This document shows, in pieces, positions 1 through 9,057 of a stretch of 64,000 bases of DNA. Location: NCBI GenBank assembly GCA_045542415.1, contig JAZQKZ010000078.1:8175-72174 (forward strand), read 5' to 3'. The notes beneath the pieces were generated by a model. The model was not told where the DNA came from. It worked only from the letters and a program-made list of their open reading frames with translations, and made no database searches. The translations under genes were made by a program, and so were the position numbers. This DNA is from UMGS1958 sp045542415. Its GTDB lineage: Bacteria > Bacillota > Clostridia > UBA1381. Each line of letters begins with the position of its first letter. Position 1 is the first letter of the stretch.

Positions 1-1
1 G

Positions 2-667
2 TTACGTTATGATCCTGAGATAATTGTAAGTATATATGATTATAAAGGTTACAGAACGTTTGAAGCGGGTTATAATGTGAATACAAATACCTATGAAACC
101 TATAAAAATGAATTGGCAGACAATGAAGTGAATTATGCAAAGAACATCATGAATGATGAGCTTGCTGCATTTGATGAAATTATTGGTAAGCTGTGTCCCG
201 GTCTGTCATTAAAGGATTTTGGCGTTACCTATGAGGGCAGCAGTCAGACCTCTTCCGCAAATGAAAACAAGTTTGAGGTTTTAAGAGACTCTATCATAGC
301 AAAGGGAACCAAATCAAGCGATTCATATTCGATTATCAAGAACTATGGCGATAATCTGATGGCGGTTGCAATGTACACACCCAAAACAGAAACAATTGGA
401 TTTACAATGATGTATGACGGTGCCAAGGTAATGGTATCGGTACTGATTACTCCGGAGGATGATCCTACCTTTGCATTAACAGCCGGTAAGGAGATGATGA
501 TTGGTTCATTTACCAACGGTTCGTTAAATATATCACTTAATACCGTAAAGAGTGCAAGCTCGCAGACTGTTGACAATCTGATTAACGACTGTCTTGAGGT
601 GTTTGATGAAGTGATTGATACGCTTGCTCCGAACGTTTCGTTAAGCGATTTTGATATTGCATATTGA
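2..667 (+). CDS. Hypothetical protein, 5' end outside window, with an internal repeat
   Basis: The reading frame is open from base 2, so the gene begins upstream of the window; a GTG at 77 lies inside it and is unlikely to be the true start. No known domain is recognised. A segment of about 30 residues occurs twice: DELAAFDEIIGKLCPGLSL near the start of the visible part and CLEVFDEVIDTLAPNVSL at the very C-terminus, each followed by xDFxxxY. The part between alternates short beta-prone stretches, as in a secreted or lipoprotein domain. The end of the protein therefore looks like the start of a further repeat unit. A strong terminator follows 24 bases downstream. Function unknown. Confidence 0.75.
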   Translation, partial: LRYDPEIIVSIYDYKGYRTFEAGYNVNTNTYETYKNELADNEVNYAKNIMNDELAAFDEIIGKLCPGLSLKDFGVTYEGSSQTSSANENKFEVLRDSIIAKGTKSSDSYSIIKNYGDNLMAVAMYTPKTETIGFTMMYDGAKVMVSVLITPEDDPTFALTAGKEMMIGSFTNGSLNISLNTVKSASSQTVDNLINDCLEVFDEVIDTLAPNVSLSDFDIAY

Positions 668-690
668 TGTGAAAAAATTAATATAATAAA

Positions 691-724
691 AGAGGCAGTC
701 TCAAAAATGAGACTGCCTCTTTTG
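691..724 (+). terminator. Rho-independent terminator after the truncated gene
   Basis: A perfect 12-bp stem, agaggcagtctc with gagactgcctct, has a 6-nt loop and is followed by four T on the + strand. It lies just after the stop of the first gene. Confidence 0.85.
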
Positions 725-737
725 GTGTCGGGGGGGG

Positions 738-803
738 TGCCCCTGCTCTATGAACAGGGGCATATGAAAAAAAGGATGGTATAAGCTGCCGTTGTCGGCA
801 GCT
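738..803. other. Two small hairpins between convergent genes
   Basis: Two inverted repeats are visible: tgcccctg (738-745) with caggggca (755-762), and agctgccg (784-791) with cggcagct (796-803). The second has a 4-nt loop and sits 25 bases past the htrA stop, so it may act as the htrA terminator on the minus strand, although its T tract is poor. Confidence 0.5.
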
Positions 804-827
804 TTCAATTAAACCTTGTAAGCAAAT

Positions 828-2039
828 TTAATTTGACTCTATATTTTCTGTGAGTCTTACTCCGATATCAATTGTAGAACTGTCACGGAGAATCTTGAAG
901 CTGAGCATATCTCCCGGCTTCTTTTTATCACGGATTTCGTTGATTTCGGCTGACGATGAAACCTTTTGTCCGTCAACCTCCAAAATCATATCGCCCTCTC
1001 TCAGACCTGATTCAGCGGCACCAGAGCCCTCCTGTACCGAGCTGATAAATAAGCCGTAGCGTGTTTCCTGAATGCCGATACCTACAAGCGGTCTGCCTGT
1101 AACATATCCGGCTGAAATAAGGTCATCAATTATCGGCTTTGCCTCTGAAATTGCAATTGCAAATCCCATACCCTCTACGCCTGATGATGAAAGCTTTACA
1201 GAGTTGATGCCGATAATTTCACCGTACTGGTTGATTAACGCACCGCCGCTGTTACCTGAATTGATTGCGGCATCTGTCTGGATGAGGTTATAGGTTCTGT
1301 TCTCAATTGTCATTGTACGGTTAACGGCACTGATGATACCTGCCGTTACCGAGCCTGAAAATTCCTGACCCATCGGGTTACCGATTGCAACCGCCAGCTC
1401 GCCGACCTGCAAGTTTTCGCTGTCGCCAAGTGTTGCGGCAGTAAGTGTGAGGTCTGTTTCTACCTTTAATACTGCAAGGTCCGTTTTAACGTCCTGACCC
1501 ACAAGCGTTGCAGTAAGCTCTTCTCCGGTGTTTAAGATAACTGAAATCTCTGTAGCACCGTCAATTACATGCTGGTTGGTTACAATATATCCGTCTGTTG
1601 AGATAATTATACCTGAGCCTGTACCCTGCTCAACGGTTTCGCTTCCGGCAGCATTGGGGTCCTGAGTATAATAATAACGTCCGGTAAACGGATCGTAATA
1701 TCTCTGAGGCTGAACTGTAGTTTTATTTATAACACCCACCACGCTCGGTCCTACCTGTGCAGCAATCTGCGGAATGGTAAGTACCTGACCTGATGTTGTG
1801 TTTGAAATCAATGCAGTGTCATTTGAAGCAATAGTATTTACTGAAGCACGCTGTGTCACTGTCGGCTGATTCTGCTTGAAATAGGTGACTGTAACAGTCG
1901 TAAAGATTGCGGCTGTAAATATACTTGCCGCAAGTGCTGAGCAGATAGCTGCAACTGCAACATTCGGAGATTTTCTCTTTTTCTCCTTACGCTCGTATAT
2001 AATTAAGTCTGTAGAATCTGTATGCGGATATTTTCTCAT
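828..2039 (-). CDS. htrA: HtrA/DegP-type membrane-anchored serine protease with PDZ domain
   Basis: Predicted quality-control protease of envelope proteins. The N-terminus is basic and followed by one membrane segment (about residues 27-52), so the protease faces outside. The trypsin-like domain shows the catalytic triad: His157 in VTNQHVID, Asp187 in KTDLAVLKV and Ser264 in GNSGGALIN. A Ser/Tyr-rich linker precedes the domain. A C-terminal PDZ domain (about 315-395) carries the GLREGDMILEVDGQKV substrate-loop motif. The 403-residue length fits the one-PDZ HtrA/YkdA/YyxA group. It starts at an ATG preceded by AAGGGGAAA and is transcribed away from polA. In Firmicutes such genes often answer to cell-wall-stress two-component systems; no specific box is recognised here. 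Confidence 0.95.
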   Translation of the reverse strand: MRKYPHTDSTDLIIYERKEKKRKSPNVAVAAICSALAASIFTAAIFTTVTVTYFKQNQPTVTQRASVNTIASNDTALISNTTSGQVLTIPQIAAQVGPSVVGVINKTTVQPQRYYDPFTGRYYYTQDPNAAGSETVEQGTGSGIIISTDGYIVTNQHVIDGATEISVILNTGEELTATLVGQDVKTDLAVLKVETDLTLTAATLGDSENLQVGELAVAIGNPMGQEFSGSVTAGIISAVNRTMTIENRTYNLIQTDAAINSGNSGGALINQYGEIIGINSVKLSSSGVEGMGFAIAISEAKPIIDDLISAGYVTGRPLVGIGIQETRYGLFISSVQEGSGAAESGLREGDMILEVDGQKVSSSAEINEIRDKKKPGDMLSFKILRDSSTIDIGVRLTENIESN

Positions 2040-2288
2040 ATAAATTTCCCCTTTTTTATTTTATCCTGATTATATAATACCATATTATTTTGACGTGCGT
2101 ATTACGGAATTGTAAATAAATATAATATATATTGTGAACAAATTGTAAACAATTCCGCAATACATCCAATGCACACGTTGAGATATATGTAAATCTCTTT
2201 GCACTTATATAATATCATAAGTTTTTTACAAAAGTTGAGATTATATGTAAATAAACCGAATATTTTTTGTAAATAAGATATGTACACC

Positions 2289-2317
2289 TTGACAAAGCTT
2301 TGAATATGTTATAAAAT
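2289..2317 (+). promoter_or_regulatory. Sigma-A promoter for polA; notes on the 2040-2353 gap
   Basis: TTGACA (2289-2294), 17-nt spacer, TAAAAT (2312-2317), about 37 bases before the polA start. The rest of the 314-base gap between the divergent htrA and polA genes is AT-rich. It holds a 9-bp inverted repeat, cggaattgt (2104-2112) with acaattccg (2149-2157), of unknown role. No gene is seen there. Confidence 0.75.
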
Positions 2318-2353
2318 ATGTAAATGCAAATGATTTGCAATAAGGAGGGTATA

Positions 2354-5002
2354 ATGAAAAGATTATTGATTCTCGATTCAAACAGTATCTTAAACCGTGC
2401 ATATTACGGAGTGCGTCCGTTGTCGGCAAGTGACGGAACGCCTACGAATGCGGTTTATGGATTTTTAAATATACTGATAAAGCTTATAAGTGATTTCAAG
2501 CCTGATTACTTGTGTGCGGCATTTGACTTGAAAGCTCCTACCTTCCGTCATAAGATGTATGACGGCTATAAGGCACAGAGAAAGCCTATGCCGGAGGAGC
2601 TTGCAAAGCAGATGCCGATATCAAAGGAAATACTGTCGCTTATGGATGTACCGCTTTTACAGCTTGAGGGATATGAGGCGGACGATATCATAGGAACAGT
2701 TTCGCGTATCTGCGGCGAAACGGGCGTGGAATGTTATATCGCCACAGGCGATAAGGATGATTTGCAGCTCGTTTCACCTACAACAAGAGTTATACTTACC
2801 GTATCCAAATACGGTACTCCGGAGACAACCGTATATGATGAGGCGGCGGTTAAGGAGAGATACGGAGTAACACCGGGTGAGTTTATTGATATAAAGGCAC
2901 TTATGGGTGACGCGTCGGATAATATTCCCGGCGTTGAGGGAATAGGTGAAAAGGGTGCGATGAGCCTTATTTCGCAGTTCCATTCAATAGAATATATATA
3001 CGATAATATTGATGATGTGGGAGTAAAAGGCAAGAAGCTTGAAAAGCTTAAAGCGGGAAAGGAAATGGCACAGCTGTCAAAGCAGCTTGCAACAATAGAT
3101 TTGAATGTTCCGCTTGAGTTTGATATGGAGAGCTGTCGGTTTGACGGTGTGGCAGAGGACAATGGAGGGTTGTATAAAATTCTTCATACTCTTGAGCTTA
3201 AAAGTGTAATAAAGAAATTTAATCTCATACCTCCCTCGGATGCACCGGATATTGCCGTTATGACAGATATTTTTGACGGAACGCAGATAAGTGAAATAGG
3301 CACTGCTGCGGAGCTTGGAAAAATATTGGCAGAGCTTTCGGAGTATGAGCTGATTCCTGTATTTGCCGGGAATACATTAACGGGAATAGCGTTTGCGTCG
3401 GATAAAAAAGCATATTATACATCTTATCTCATTGACTCCGCAGAGCTGATTGAAGTGGTAAAGACAAGTCTGGCAGATGCGAATGTTAAAAAGACAGTCA
3501 ATGATATAAAGGATACAATAGTAAGGTTGTCGCCATATACTGAAATCAACGGAATATGCTTTGATACTGCAATTGCGGCATATCTCACTGATCCGGCGAT
3601 AAAGGATTTTGATATACGTTCGCTTGCAGAAAAATATCTTGGTGTATCGCTGCCTGTGTCGGAAGCAAAGCAGATATCACTTTTTGACGAGGATGACGGC
3701 GACATGGAAATGTATGCCAGGTATGCACTTGCCTTGAAGCCGCTTCGTGAGTTGCTTGAAAAGGCAATTGAGAAAAACGGTCAGGAAAAGCTGTATTACG
3801 AGGTAGAGCTGCCGCTTATATCAGTGCTTGCACAGATGCAGATAGAGGGATTTTTCCTTGATACGGATGAATTGAAGCGTTTTTCACAGTATCTTTCGGA
3901 GAAAATTGCAGCAGCAGAGGCGGTTATATATGAATTTGCAGGGCATGAAATTAATATCAATTCGCCAAAGCAGCTTGGAGTTGTATTGTTTGAGGAGCTG
4001 GAATTAAAGCCTGCAAAGAAGACAAAAACAGGCTATTCCACAAATGCGGATGCATTGGAAAAAATAATTGACAAACACCCGATTGTCGGAAAAATTATTG
4101 AATACAGACAGTATGCAAAGCTCAAGAGTACCTATTGCGACAGCATGGGGGCACTTGTAAATCCGGCAACACATAAGATACATTCCGTATTCAACCAGAC
4201 CGTTACGGTGACGGGAAGAATATCGTCAACTGAGCCTAATATGCAGAATATTCCGACAAGAACGGAGCTTGGCAGAGAGCTTAGAAAAATGTTTACGGCA
4301 TCTCCGGGAAATGTACTTGTTGATGCGGACTATTCGCAGATTGAATTAAGAGTTCTCGCACATCTTGCAGACGATGAAACGATGATAAATGCATTTAAGA
4401 ACGGTGAGGATATCCATGCAGTAACAGCCTCGCAGGTACTTGGAATACCGCTTGAGGAGGTTACAAAGGAGCAGCGTTCATCCGCAAAGGCTGTAAATTT
4501 CGGTATTGTTTACGGTATCGGAGAGTTCAGTCTCAGTCAGGATATAGGTGTGAGCGTTAAGGAGGCAAAGTCGTATATCGAAAGCTATCTTGAAAAATAT
4601 CACGGTGTGCGAGAGTATATGAATAATACAAAGGAAAACGCAAAAGAGAACGGGTATGTAAAGACAATGATGAACCGCATAAGATATATTCCTGAGCTGA
4701 GAGCATCAAACTTCAATGTCCGTGCGTTCGGAGAACGTGCAGCGATGAATACACCTGTTCAGGGAAGTGCGGCGGATATTATAAAGCTTGCAATGGTAAG
4801 AGTGTATGAGAGACTGAAAAAAGAGGGCTTGAAATCAAAGCTTATACTTCAGGTTCATGACGAGCTGATTGTTGAAGCGTGTGAGGCTGAGGTTGAAGTA
4901 GTTAAGCTTATTCTTAAAGAGGAAATGGAAAATGCGGTTTCTCTTAAAGTACCTCTTGTTGTGGATATGTCCACAGGCAAGAGCTGGTATGATGCTAAAT
5001 AA
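2354..5002 (+). CDS. polA: DNA polymerase I
   Basis: Gap-filling and primer-removing polymerase of replication and repair. Domains in order: 5'-3' exonuclease/flap endonuclease (about 1-290, with YEADDIIGT and GDKDDLQL), a central exonuclease-like domain, and the family A polymerase. The polymerase motifs are A (DYSQIELRVLAHLA), B (RSSAKAVNFGIVYGI) and C (QVHDELIVE). The central domain lacks the DxE metal ligands of proofreading enzymes, since ELIPVFAGNTL stands in that place, so 3'-5' exonuclease activity is probably absent, as in Bacillus and Taq. The ATG at 2354 was chosen over an in-frame ATG 30 bases upstream because AAGGAGG lies 7 bases before it. At 882 residues it is of normal length. 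The zinc operon starts only 22 bases later. Confidence 0.97.
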   Translation: MKRLLILDSNSILNRAYYGVRPLSASDGTPTNAVYGFLNILIKLISDFKPDYLCAAFDLKAPTFRHKMYDGYKAQRKPMPEELAKQMPISKEILSLMDVPLLQLEGYEADDIIGTVSRICGETGVECYIATGDKDDLQLVSPTTRVILTVSKYGTPETTVYDEAAVKERYGVTPGEFIDIKALMGDASDNIPGVEGIGEKGAMSLISQFHSIEYIYDNIDDVGVKGKKLEKLKAGKEMAQLSKQLATIDLNVPLEFDMESCRFDGVAEDNGGLYKILHTLELKSVIKKFNLIPPSDAPDIAVMTDIFDGTQISEIGTAAELGKILAELSEYELIPVFAGNTLTGIAFASDKKAYYTSYLIDSAELIEVVKTSLADANVKKTVNDIKDTIVRLSPYTEINGICFDTAIAAYLTDPAIKDFDIRSLAEKYLGVSLPVSEAKQISLFDEDDGDMEMYARYALALKPLRELLEKAIEKNGQEKLYYEVELPLISVLAQMQIEGFFLDTDELKRFSQYLSEKIAAAEAVIYEFAGHEININSPKQLGVVLFEELELKPAKKTKTGYSTNADALEKIIDKHPIVGKIIEYRQYAKLKSTYCDSMGALVNPATHKIHSVFNQTVTVTGRISSTEPNMQNIPTRTELGRELRKMFTASPGNVLVDADYSQIELRVLAHLADDETMINAFKNGEDIHAVTASQVLGIPLEEVTKEQRSSAKAVNFGIVYGIGEFSLSQDIGVSVKEAKSYIESYLEKYHGVREYMNNTKENAKENGYVKTMMNRIRYIPELRASNFNVRAFGERAAMNTPVQGSAADIIKLAMVRVYERLKKEGLKSKLILQVHDELIVEACEAEVEVVKLILKEEMENAVSLKVPLVVDMSTGKSWYDAK

Positions 5003-5024
5003 GGCAAAGGACGGAGACAGATTT

Positions 5025-5882
5025 ATGAAAAAAATATTATCATTATTACTTGTGTCGGTGATGCTGTTTGGAATTGCCGGCTGTAAAACGGAGAATGCCG
5101 GCACGGACGGTAAGCTTCAGGTATATACTTCATTCTATGCTATGTATGATTTTGCGAAGCTTATCGCCGGAGATGCGGCGGATGTGCATCTTATGTGTCC
5201 TGCAGGGGCAGAGCCTCACGATTATGAGCCGACTGCGATTGAAACCGCAAAGCTCACTGAGGCTGATATATTTATCTATAACGGAAACGGCATGGAGCAT
5301 TGGGCGGATAAGCTTGCCTCAACTCTTGACGGTGTAACGGTAGTGTGTGCCTCGGAGGGAATTGTAAGCGAGTCGGCGAATGATCCGCATGTATGGCTTG
5401 ACCCTCAAAATGCATATTTGCAGCTTCAGAAAATTCACGCCGCATTTGTAGCGGCAGACGGTGCAAACGCTGAGAAATATGATGCTAATTTAGCCAACTG
5501 TGCAGGTATGATTAAGGAGCTCGACATGGCTTATGCGGATGTGATTTCCGCTGCGCCTATGGATACAATAGTAGTGGCACACGGTGCATACAGCTATTTG
5601 TGCGATGCCTACGGAATAGAGCAGCTTGCAATCGAGAGTGCATCGGGAGAAAGTGACCCGTCACCGGCGGCGTTGGCACAGATTATCGACAGCGCAAGGG
5701 CAAAGGGAATAAAGTATGTTTGTGCCGAGGAAATGAACAGCTCAAAGGTTGTGGATACTGTGGCAAAGGAAATCGGTGCTGAAACGGTAGAGTTGAACCC
5801 GTTTGAGGCATCGGCAGACTCAAAGGGTTACTTTGATGTCATGTATGACAATCTGGAAGTATTAAAGAGGATATTAAACTGA
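5025..5882 (+). CDS. znuA: Zinc ABC transporter substrate-binding lipoprotein (ZnuA/AdcA-like)
   Basis: Cluster A-I binding protein that captures Zn2+ (or Mn2+) outside the cell. A lipoprotein signal ends in LFGIAGC, giving an anchored mature protein starting at that Cys. Family metal-site motifs are seen: GAEPHDYEPT, DPHVWLDPQNAY and VVAHGAYSYL, followed by an acidic CAEEMNSS segment. The His-rich loop typical of many zinc-specific ZnuA proteins is missing, so Mn2+ cannot be excluded from this gene alone. The ATPase, permease and Fur family regulator follow in the same operon. The ATG at 5025 was chosen because the upstream in-frame extension overlaps polA and the signal peptide begins at MKKILSLLL. 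Confidence 0.93.
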   Translation: MKKILSLLLVSVMLFGIAGCKTENAGTDGKLQVYTSFYAMYDFAKLIAGDAADVHLMCPAGAEPHDYEPTAIETAKLTEADIFIYNGNGMEHWADKLASTLDGVTVVCASEGIVSESANDPHVWLDPQNAYLQLQKIHAAFVAADGANAEKYDANLANCAGMIKELDMAYADVISAAPMDTIVVAHGAYSYLCDAYGIEQLAIESASGESDPSPAALAQIIDSARAKGIKYVCAEEMNSSKVVDTVAKEIGAETVELNPFEASADSKGYFDVMYDNLEVLKRILN

Positions 5883-5883
5883 A

Positions 5884-6612
5884 ATGGAAATTCTTAAAAT
5901 AGAGCATCTTAACTTTGACTATAGTGATGCATCGGTTTTGCGTGATGTCAATTTCACACTCAACAAAGGTGATTTTCTGGGCATTATCGGTTCGAACGGA
6001 GCAGGTAAATCCACGCTGATTAAGCTGATATTGGGAATGCTGCCGTTTGAAAACGGGAAAATAACAGTTTTTGGTGAGGATATAAAAAATGCACGCAAGC
6101 GTATAGGATATGTTGCCCAGAAAGCAAATTCGTTCAACAGCGAATTTCCCGCAACTGTAAAAGAGGTTGTAATGGCAAACCTATATCCTAAAATGGGACT
6201 TTTTAAAAGATACAAAAAGGAGCATGAGGAAAGGTTTCAGAAAGTAATTGCTCAGGTCGGGCTTGAGGGCTATGAGAACAAGCTTATTGGCAAGCTGTCC
6301 GGCGGACAGCAACAGCGTGTTTTTATAGCAAGAGCCCTTATAAGCGACCCGGAGCTGCTTCTTATGGACGAGCCGACGGTAGGTGTTGATGCACAGTCTG
6401 TAAGGTCGATAATGGAGCTTATAAAAAAGCTTAACGAAAACGGTCTTACAATAATAATGACAAATCACGATACACCGACGCTCGTGCAGGCATCCAATAA
6501 ACTACTGATATTCTGTGAGCATGGATATGAGGAATTTGTGAACCGTGCAGATCTCACGCTCAATGAGGTTAATGATATTTTTGCAGGCAGGAGGAGGCAT
6601 CATCATGGCTAA
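5884..6612 (+). CDS. znuC: Zinc ABC transporter ATP-binding protein
   Basis: Energises metal uptake from the cytoplasmic face. Walker A GSNGAGKST, Q-loop region, signature LSGGQQQR, Walker B LLLMDEPT and the switch His in TNHD are all present. The protein ends in RRRHHHG, a possible metal-sensing or storage tail. It starts one base after the znuA stop and overlaps the permease start by 8 bases, so the three genes are translated together. Confidence 0.95.
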   Translation: MEILKIEHLNFDYSDASVLRDVNFTLNKGDFLGIIGSNGAGKSTLIKLILGMLPFENGKITVFGEDIKNARKRIGYVAQKANSFNSEFPATVKEVVMANLYPKMGLFKRYKKEHEERFQKVIAQVGLEGYENKLIGKLSGGQQQRVFIARALISDPELLLMDEPTVGVDAQSVRSIMELIKKLNENGLTIIMTNHDTPTLVQASNKLLIFCEHGYEEFVNRADLTLNEVNDIFAGRRRHHHG

Positions 6613-7408
6613 TATTTTTGCGTATGAATTTATGCACCGTGCATTTCTCGTGGCAGTTCTTATAGCTCTGATAGCTCCCTGCATAGGCACGACAATTGTG
6701 CTTAAAAGGCTCAGTGCAATAGGTGATGCGGCATCACATTCAGCACTTGCCGGCATTGCATTCGGTATAGTTATGGGAATAAACCCCGTTCTCGGTGCGG
6801 TGATATTCGCCGTGCTTGCAGTGCTTGGAATTGAGCTTTTCAGACGTAAATTCAGTTATTATCCTGAGCTTGCGACAGTTATTATAATGTCTGCCGGAAT
6901 AGGACTGACTGCGGTTGTTTCGGGATTTATTACTGACAGCTCGGAAAATCTGAACAGCTTTCTTTTCGGCTCAATTGTCGCAATATCGGACTTTGAGCTG
7001 TATATGACAATTGCACTTGCGGCGGTGGTTATTATAGTAACAAGGCTTTTAAGCAAGGAGATTTTTTACATAACCTTTGACGAGAGTGCGGCAGAGCTGG
7101 CAGGAGTGCCTGTAAAAAGCATAAATTTCATTATTATGGTGCTTACTGCGATAACAGTCAGTGTTGCATCAAGAGCAGTCGGAGCGTTAATGATTTCGTC
7201 GCTGCTTGTAATCCCCGTTGCGGCGGCTATGATGATAGCAAAGAGCTATAGGGGTACGCTTATTCTTTCGGTGGTGTTTGCAGAGCTTTTTACAATACTC
7301 GGTCTTTTTATTTCATTTTATGCCGACCTGCGTCCCGGCGGAACAATTGTACTGCTCGGTGTAATTGCGTTGGTTGTGCTTATGCTCATAAAGGGGAGGC
7401 GGGATTAA
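6605..7408 (+). CDS. znuB: Zinc ABC transporter permease
   Basis: Membrane subunit of the ABC-3 family (ZnuB/TroC/MntB), about 267 residues with some eight hydrophobic segments. Family-typical stretches include SAIGDAASHSALAGIAFG near the N-terminus and AGVPVKSINFIIMVLTAIT in the second half. The ATG at 6605 was chosen because AGGAGG precedes it and it overlaps the end of znuC; the in-frame ATG at 6545 lacks such a site. Its stop codon shares one base with the start of the next gene, the regulator. Confidence 0.95.
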   Translation: MANIFAYEFMHRAFLVAVLIALIAPCIGTTIVLKRLSAIGDAASHSALAGIAFGIVMGINPVLGAVIFAVLAVLGIELFRRKFSYYPELATVIIMSAGIGLTAVVSGFITDSSENLNSFLFGSIVAISDFELYMTIALAAVVIIVTRLLSKEIFYITFDESAAELAGVPVKSINFIIMVLTAITVSVASRAVGALMISSLLVIPVAAAMMIAKSYRGTLILSVVFAELFTILGLFISFYADLRPGGTIVLLGVIALVVLMLIKGRRD

Positions 7409-7806
7409 TGGATATTGAAAAGCTTCTCGGAAATATAGGTCTTAAATGCACACGTCAGAGACGTGATATATTGAATATCCTCCGCAATGCACCTCAGCCC
7501 ATGAGCGTGGAGGAGATTTACAGAGGCGTGGAAAATATGTCACTTTCGACTGTTTACCGTGCAATGGAGCTATTTTGCGAAAAGGGTATAGTTCAGAGCG
7601 AAACAATCCGTAACAGCGGTGAGCTTTACTACAGTTTAAGGGATCAAAGACACTGTCACTATGCGATATGTCTCGGATGTAATGAAATAAGATATGTTGA
7701 TGTGTGTCCCGTGCATGAGCATGGGTTGGATATAAACGGATTTCAGATTACGGGGCATAAGCTTGAGCTGTACGGGTATTGCAATAAATGCTCAGAGGCA
7801 ATTTAA
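7408..7806 (+). CDS. zur: Fur family metalloregulator, probably Zur
   Basis: Winged-helix repressor of 132 residues. The DNA-binding half holds RQRRDILNILRNAPQPMSV and the recognition segment LSTVYRAMELF. The regulatory half holds HCHYAICLGC and YCNKC, two CxxC pairs for the structural zinc, plus HEHGLDINGFQITGHKLEL for the regulatory site. Its place as the last, overlapping gene of a znuACB operon argues for Zur rather than PerR or Fur, with autoregulation likely. Metal specificity is inference from the neighbours. A terminator follows at once. Confidence 0.88.
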   Translation: MDIEKLLGNIGLKCTRQRRDILNILRNAPQPMSVEEIYRGVENMSLSTVYRAMELFCEKGIVQSETIRNSGELYYSLRDQRHCHYAICLGCNEIRYVDVCPVHEHGLDINGFQITGHKLELYGYCNKCSEAI

Positions 7807-7836
7807 GGGACTTTTTTTACAGTCCCTTCTTTTTTT
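7806..7836 (+). terminator. Terminator of the zinc operon
   Basis: agggact (7806-7812) pairs with agtccct (7821-7827) and is followed by a T-rich run. Confidence 0.85.
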
Positions 7837-7878
7837 GTAAAAAAAGGTCAAAAAACTTAAAAAATTCCAAAAAATATG

Positions 7879-7907
7879 TTGAAATTTTGTCGCAAACAGT
7901 ATATAAT
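7879..7907 (+). promoter_or_regulatory. Sigma-A promoter for the deacetylase gene
   Basis: TTGAAA (7879-7884), 17-nt spacer, TATAAT (7902-7907), about 75 bases before the start codon. Confidence 0.7.
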
Positions 7908-7981
7908 AAGTATATATAAAAGTTTATTCGGTATTTTATTGATATTTATAACATGGAAAGGAATTTGGCGGTTAAATAAAT

Positions 7982-8959
7982 ATGGCGACAAGAAATGATT
8001 TTGAAAAAAGACAGCGTGAAAGACAGCGTCAGGCACGCATAAGACAGAAGAGAAACAGAACCATACTGACGGCTGCGGCTGCGGTGGCGGTGCTTATATT
8101 AGTGATAGTATCAATTGTATCATGCAGCAAGGGCAAGAATGATAATCAGGAATACGTTCCTGAAAATGTAAATGATAATATTTCAACTACTGCACTTCCT
8201 GTTGAGGAAAACAAGGCAGAGGGAGTAGCAAGTATTCCCGATACTGCGGAGGAAAACGATCTTTTGGAGATTATTGAAAATTCTTCGGGCGAGAAATATG
8301 CGTATCTGACATTTGATGACGGTCCGACCGAGAAGATTACGCCCAAGGTACTTGACGTTTTACGCCGTTATAACATAAAGGCGACATTCTTCCAGGTGGG
8401 TTCATATATAAAGAAGCTTCCGGATATGACACGCAGAGTTCATGAAGAGGGACATCTTATTGCAAGCCATTCATATACGCATAATTATGATAAGCTTTAT
8501 GACAACAGCGAAGCTTTTACGGAAGAGGTTCAGGACTCGTACGGACTGATTACAGAGGTTATCGGCGAGGAGCCGTTTAAGCTTTTCCGTTTCCCGGGCG
8601 GCGGCTTTAATTCGGGTGATTACGGCAAGGCAAAGCAGGACTATAAGGAAGTTCTTAATGAAATGGGCTTCTATTATGTGGATTGGAATGCATTAAACGG
8701 AGATGCAGAGGGCAAGACGAAGAATGCAGCCGGATTGCTTGAGTATTTTAAGGACAGTATGCCGGATAACGGCGAGAATATTGTAATTCTCATGCACGAT
8801 TCATCAACAAAGCAGGCAACAGTGGATGCACTTGATGATATAATCGATTATCTTATCGGCAAGGGATATTCATTCCACCGACTTGATGATATTCCGTATT
8901 CAGCGGCAGCTGTATCGGCAGACGAGGCTCAGGCAACTGAGGCTCCGGAAGAAAACTGA
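7982..8959 (+). CDS. Membrane-anchored polysaccharide deacetylase (NodB fold, CE4)
   Basis: Likely removes N-acetyl groups from peptidoglycan or another wall glycan outside the cell. A basic N-terminus precedes one hydrophobic segment (about residues 22-42), followed by an acidic linker. The catalytic domain (about 100-300) shows the CE4 motifs: TFDDGP (base Asp and metal Asp), HSYTH (metal His pair), RFPGGG, a DWNALNGD segment, and LMHDSS with the catalytic His. The C-terminus is Ala/Glu-rich. The Shine-Dalgarno match (GGAAAGG) lies unusually far from the ATG, about 25 bases, so the start is somewhat uncertain. The substrate is not shown by the sequence. Confidence 0.9.
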   Translation: MATRNDFEKRQRERQRQARIRQKRNRTILTAAAAVAVLILVIVSIVSCSKGKNDNQEYVPENVNDNISTTALPVEENKAEGVASIPDTAEENDLLEIIENSSGEKYAYLTFDDGPTEKITPKVLDVLRRYNIKATFFQVGSYIKKLPDMTRRVHEEGHLIASHSYTHNYDKLYDNSEAFTEEVQDSYGLITEVIGEEPFKLFRFPGGGFNSGDYGKAKQDYKEVLNEMGFYYVDWNALNGDAEGKTKNAAGLLEYFKDSMPDNGENIVILMHDSSTKQATVDALDDIIDYLIGKGYSFHRLDDIPYSAAAVSADEAQATEAPEEN

Positions 8960-8965
8960 AATTAA

Positions 8966-8990
8966 AGGAGGTGTTATATTAACACCTCCT
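8966..8990 (+). terminator. Terminator of the deacetylase gene
   Basis: Perfect 10-bp stem aggaggtgtt / aacacctcct with a 5-nt loop, 7 bases after the stop codon. Confidence 0.75.
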
Positions 8991-9025
8991 TATATATTGT
9001 AATGATTCATTTTTAAATATGAAGT

Positions 9026-9053
9026 AAAAGACGGTGCAGGTGCATCGTCTTTT
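9026..9053 (-). terminator. Terminator of holA
   Basis: Stem of about 13 bp (aaaagacg/cgtctttt with one inner mismatch) just beyond the holA stop on the minus strand, with a T-rich tail. Confidence 0.75.
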
Positions 9054-9057
9054 GCTT

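Noticed and set aside
2324..2353. Upstream in-frame ATG as polA start
   Set aside because: It overlaps the likely transcription start and has no Shine-Dalgarno site, while the ATG at 2354 has AAGGAGG.
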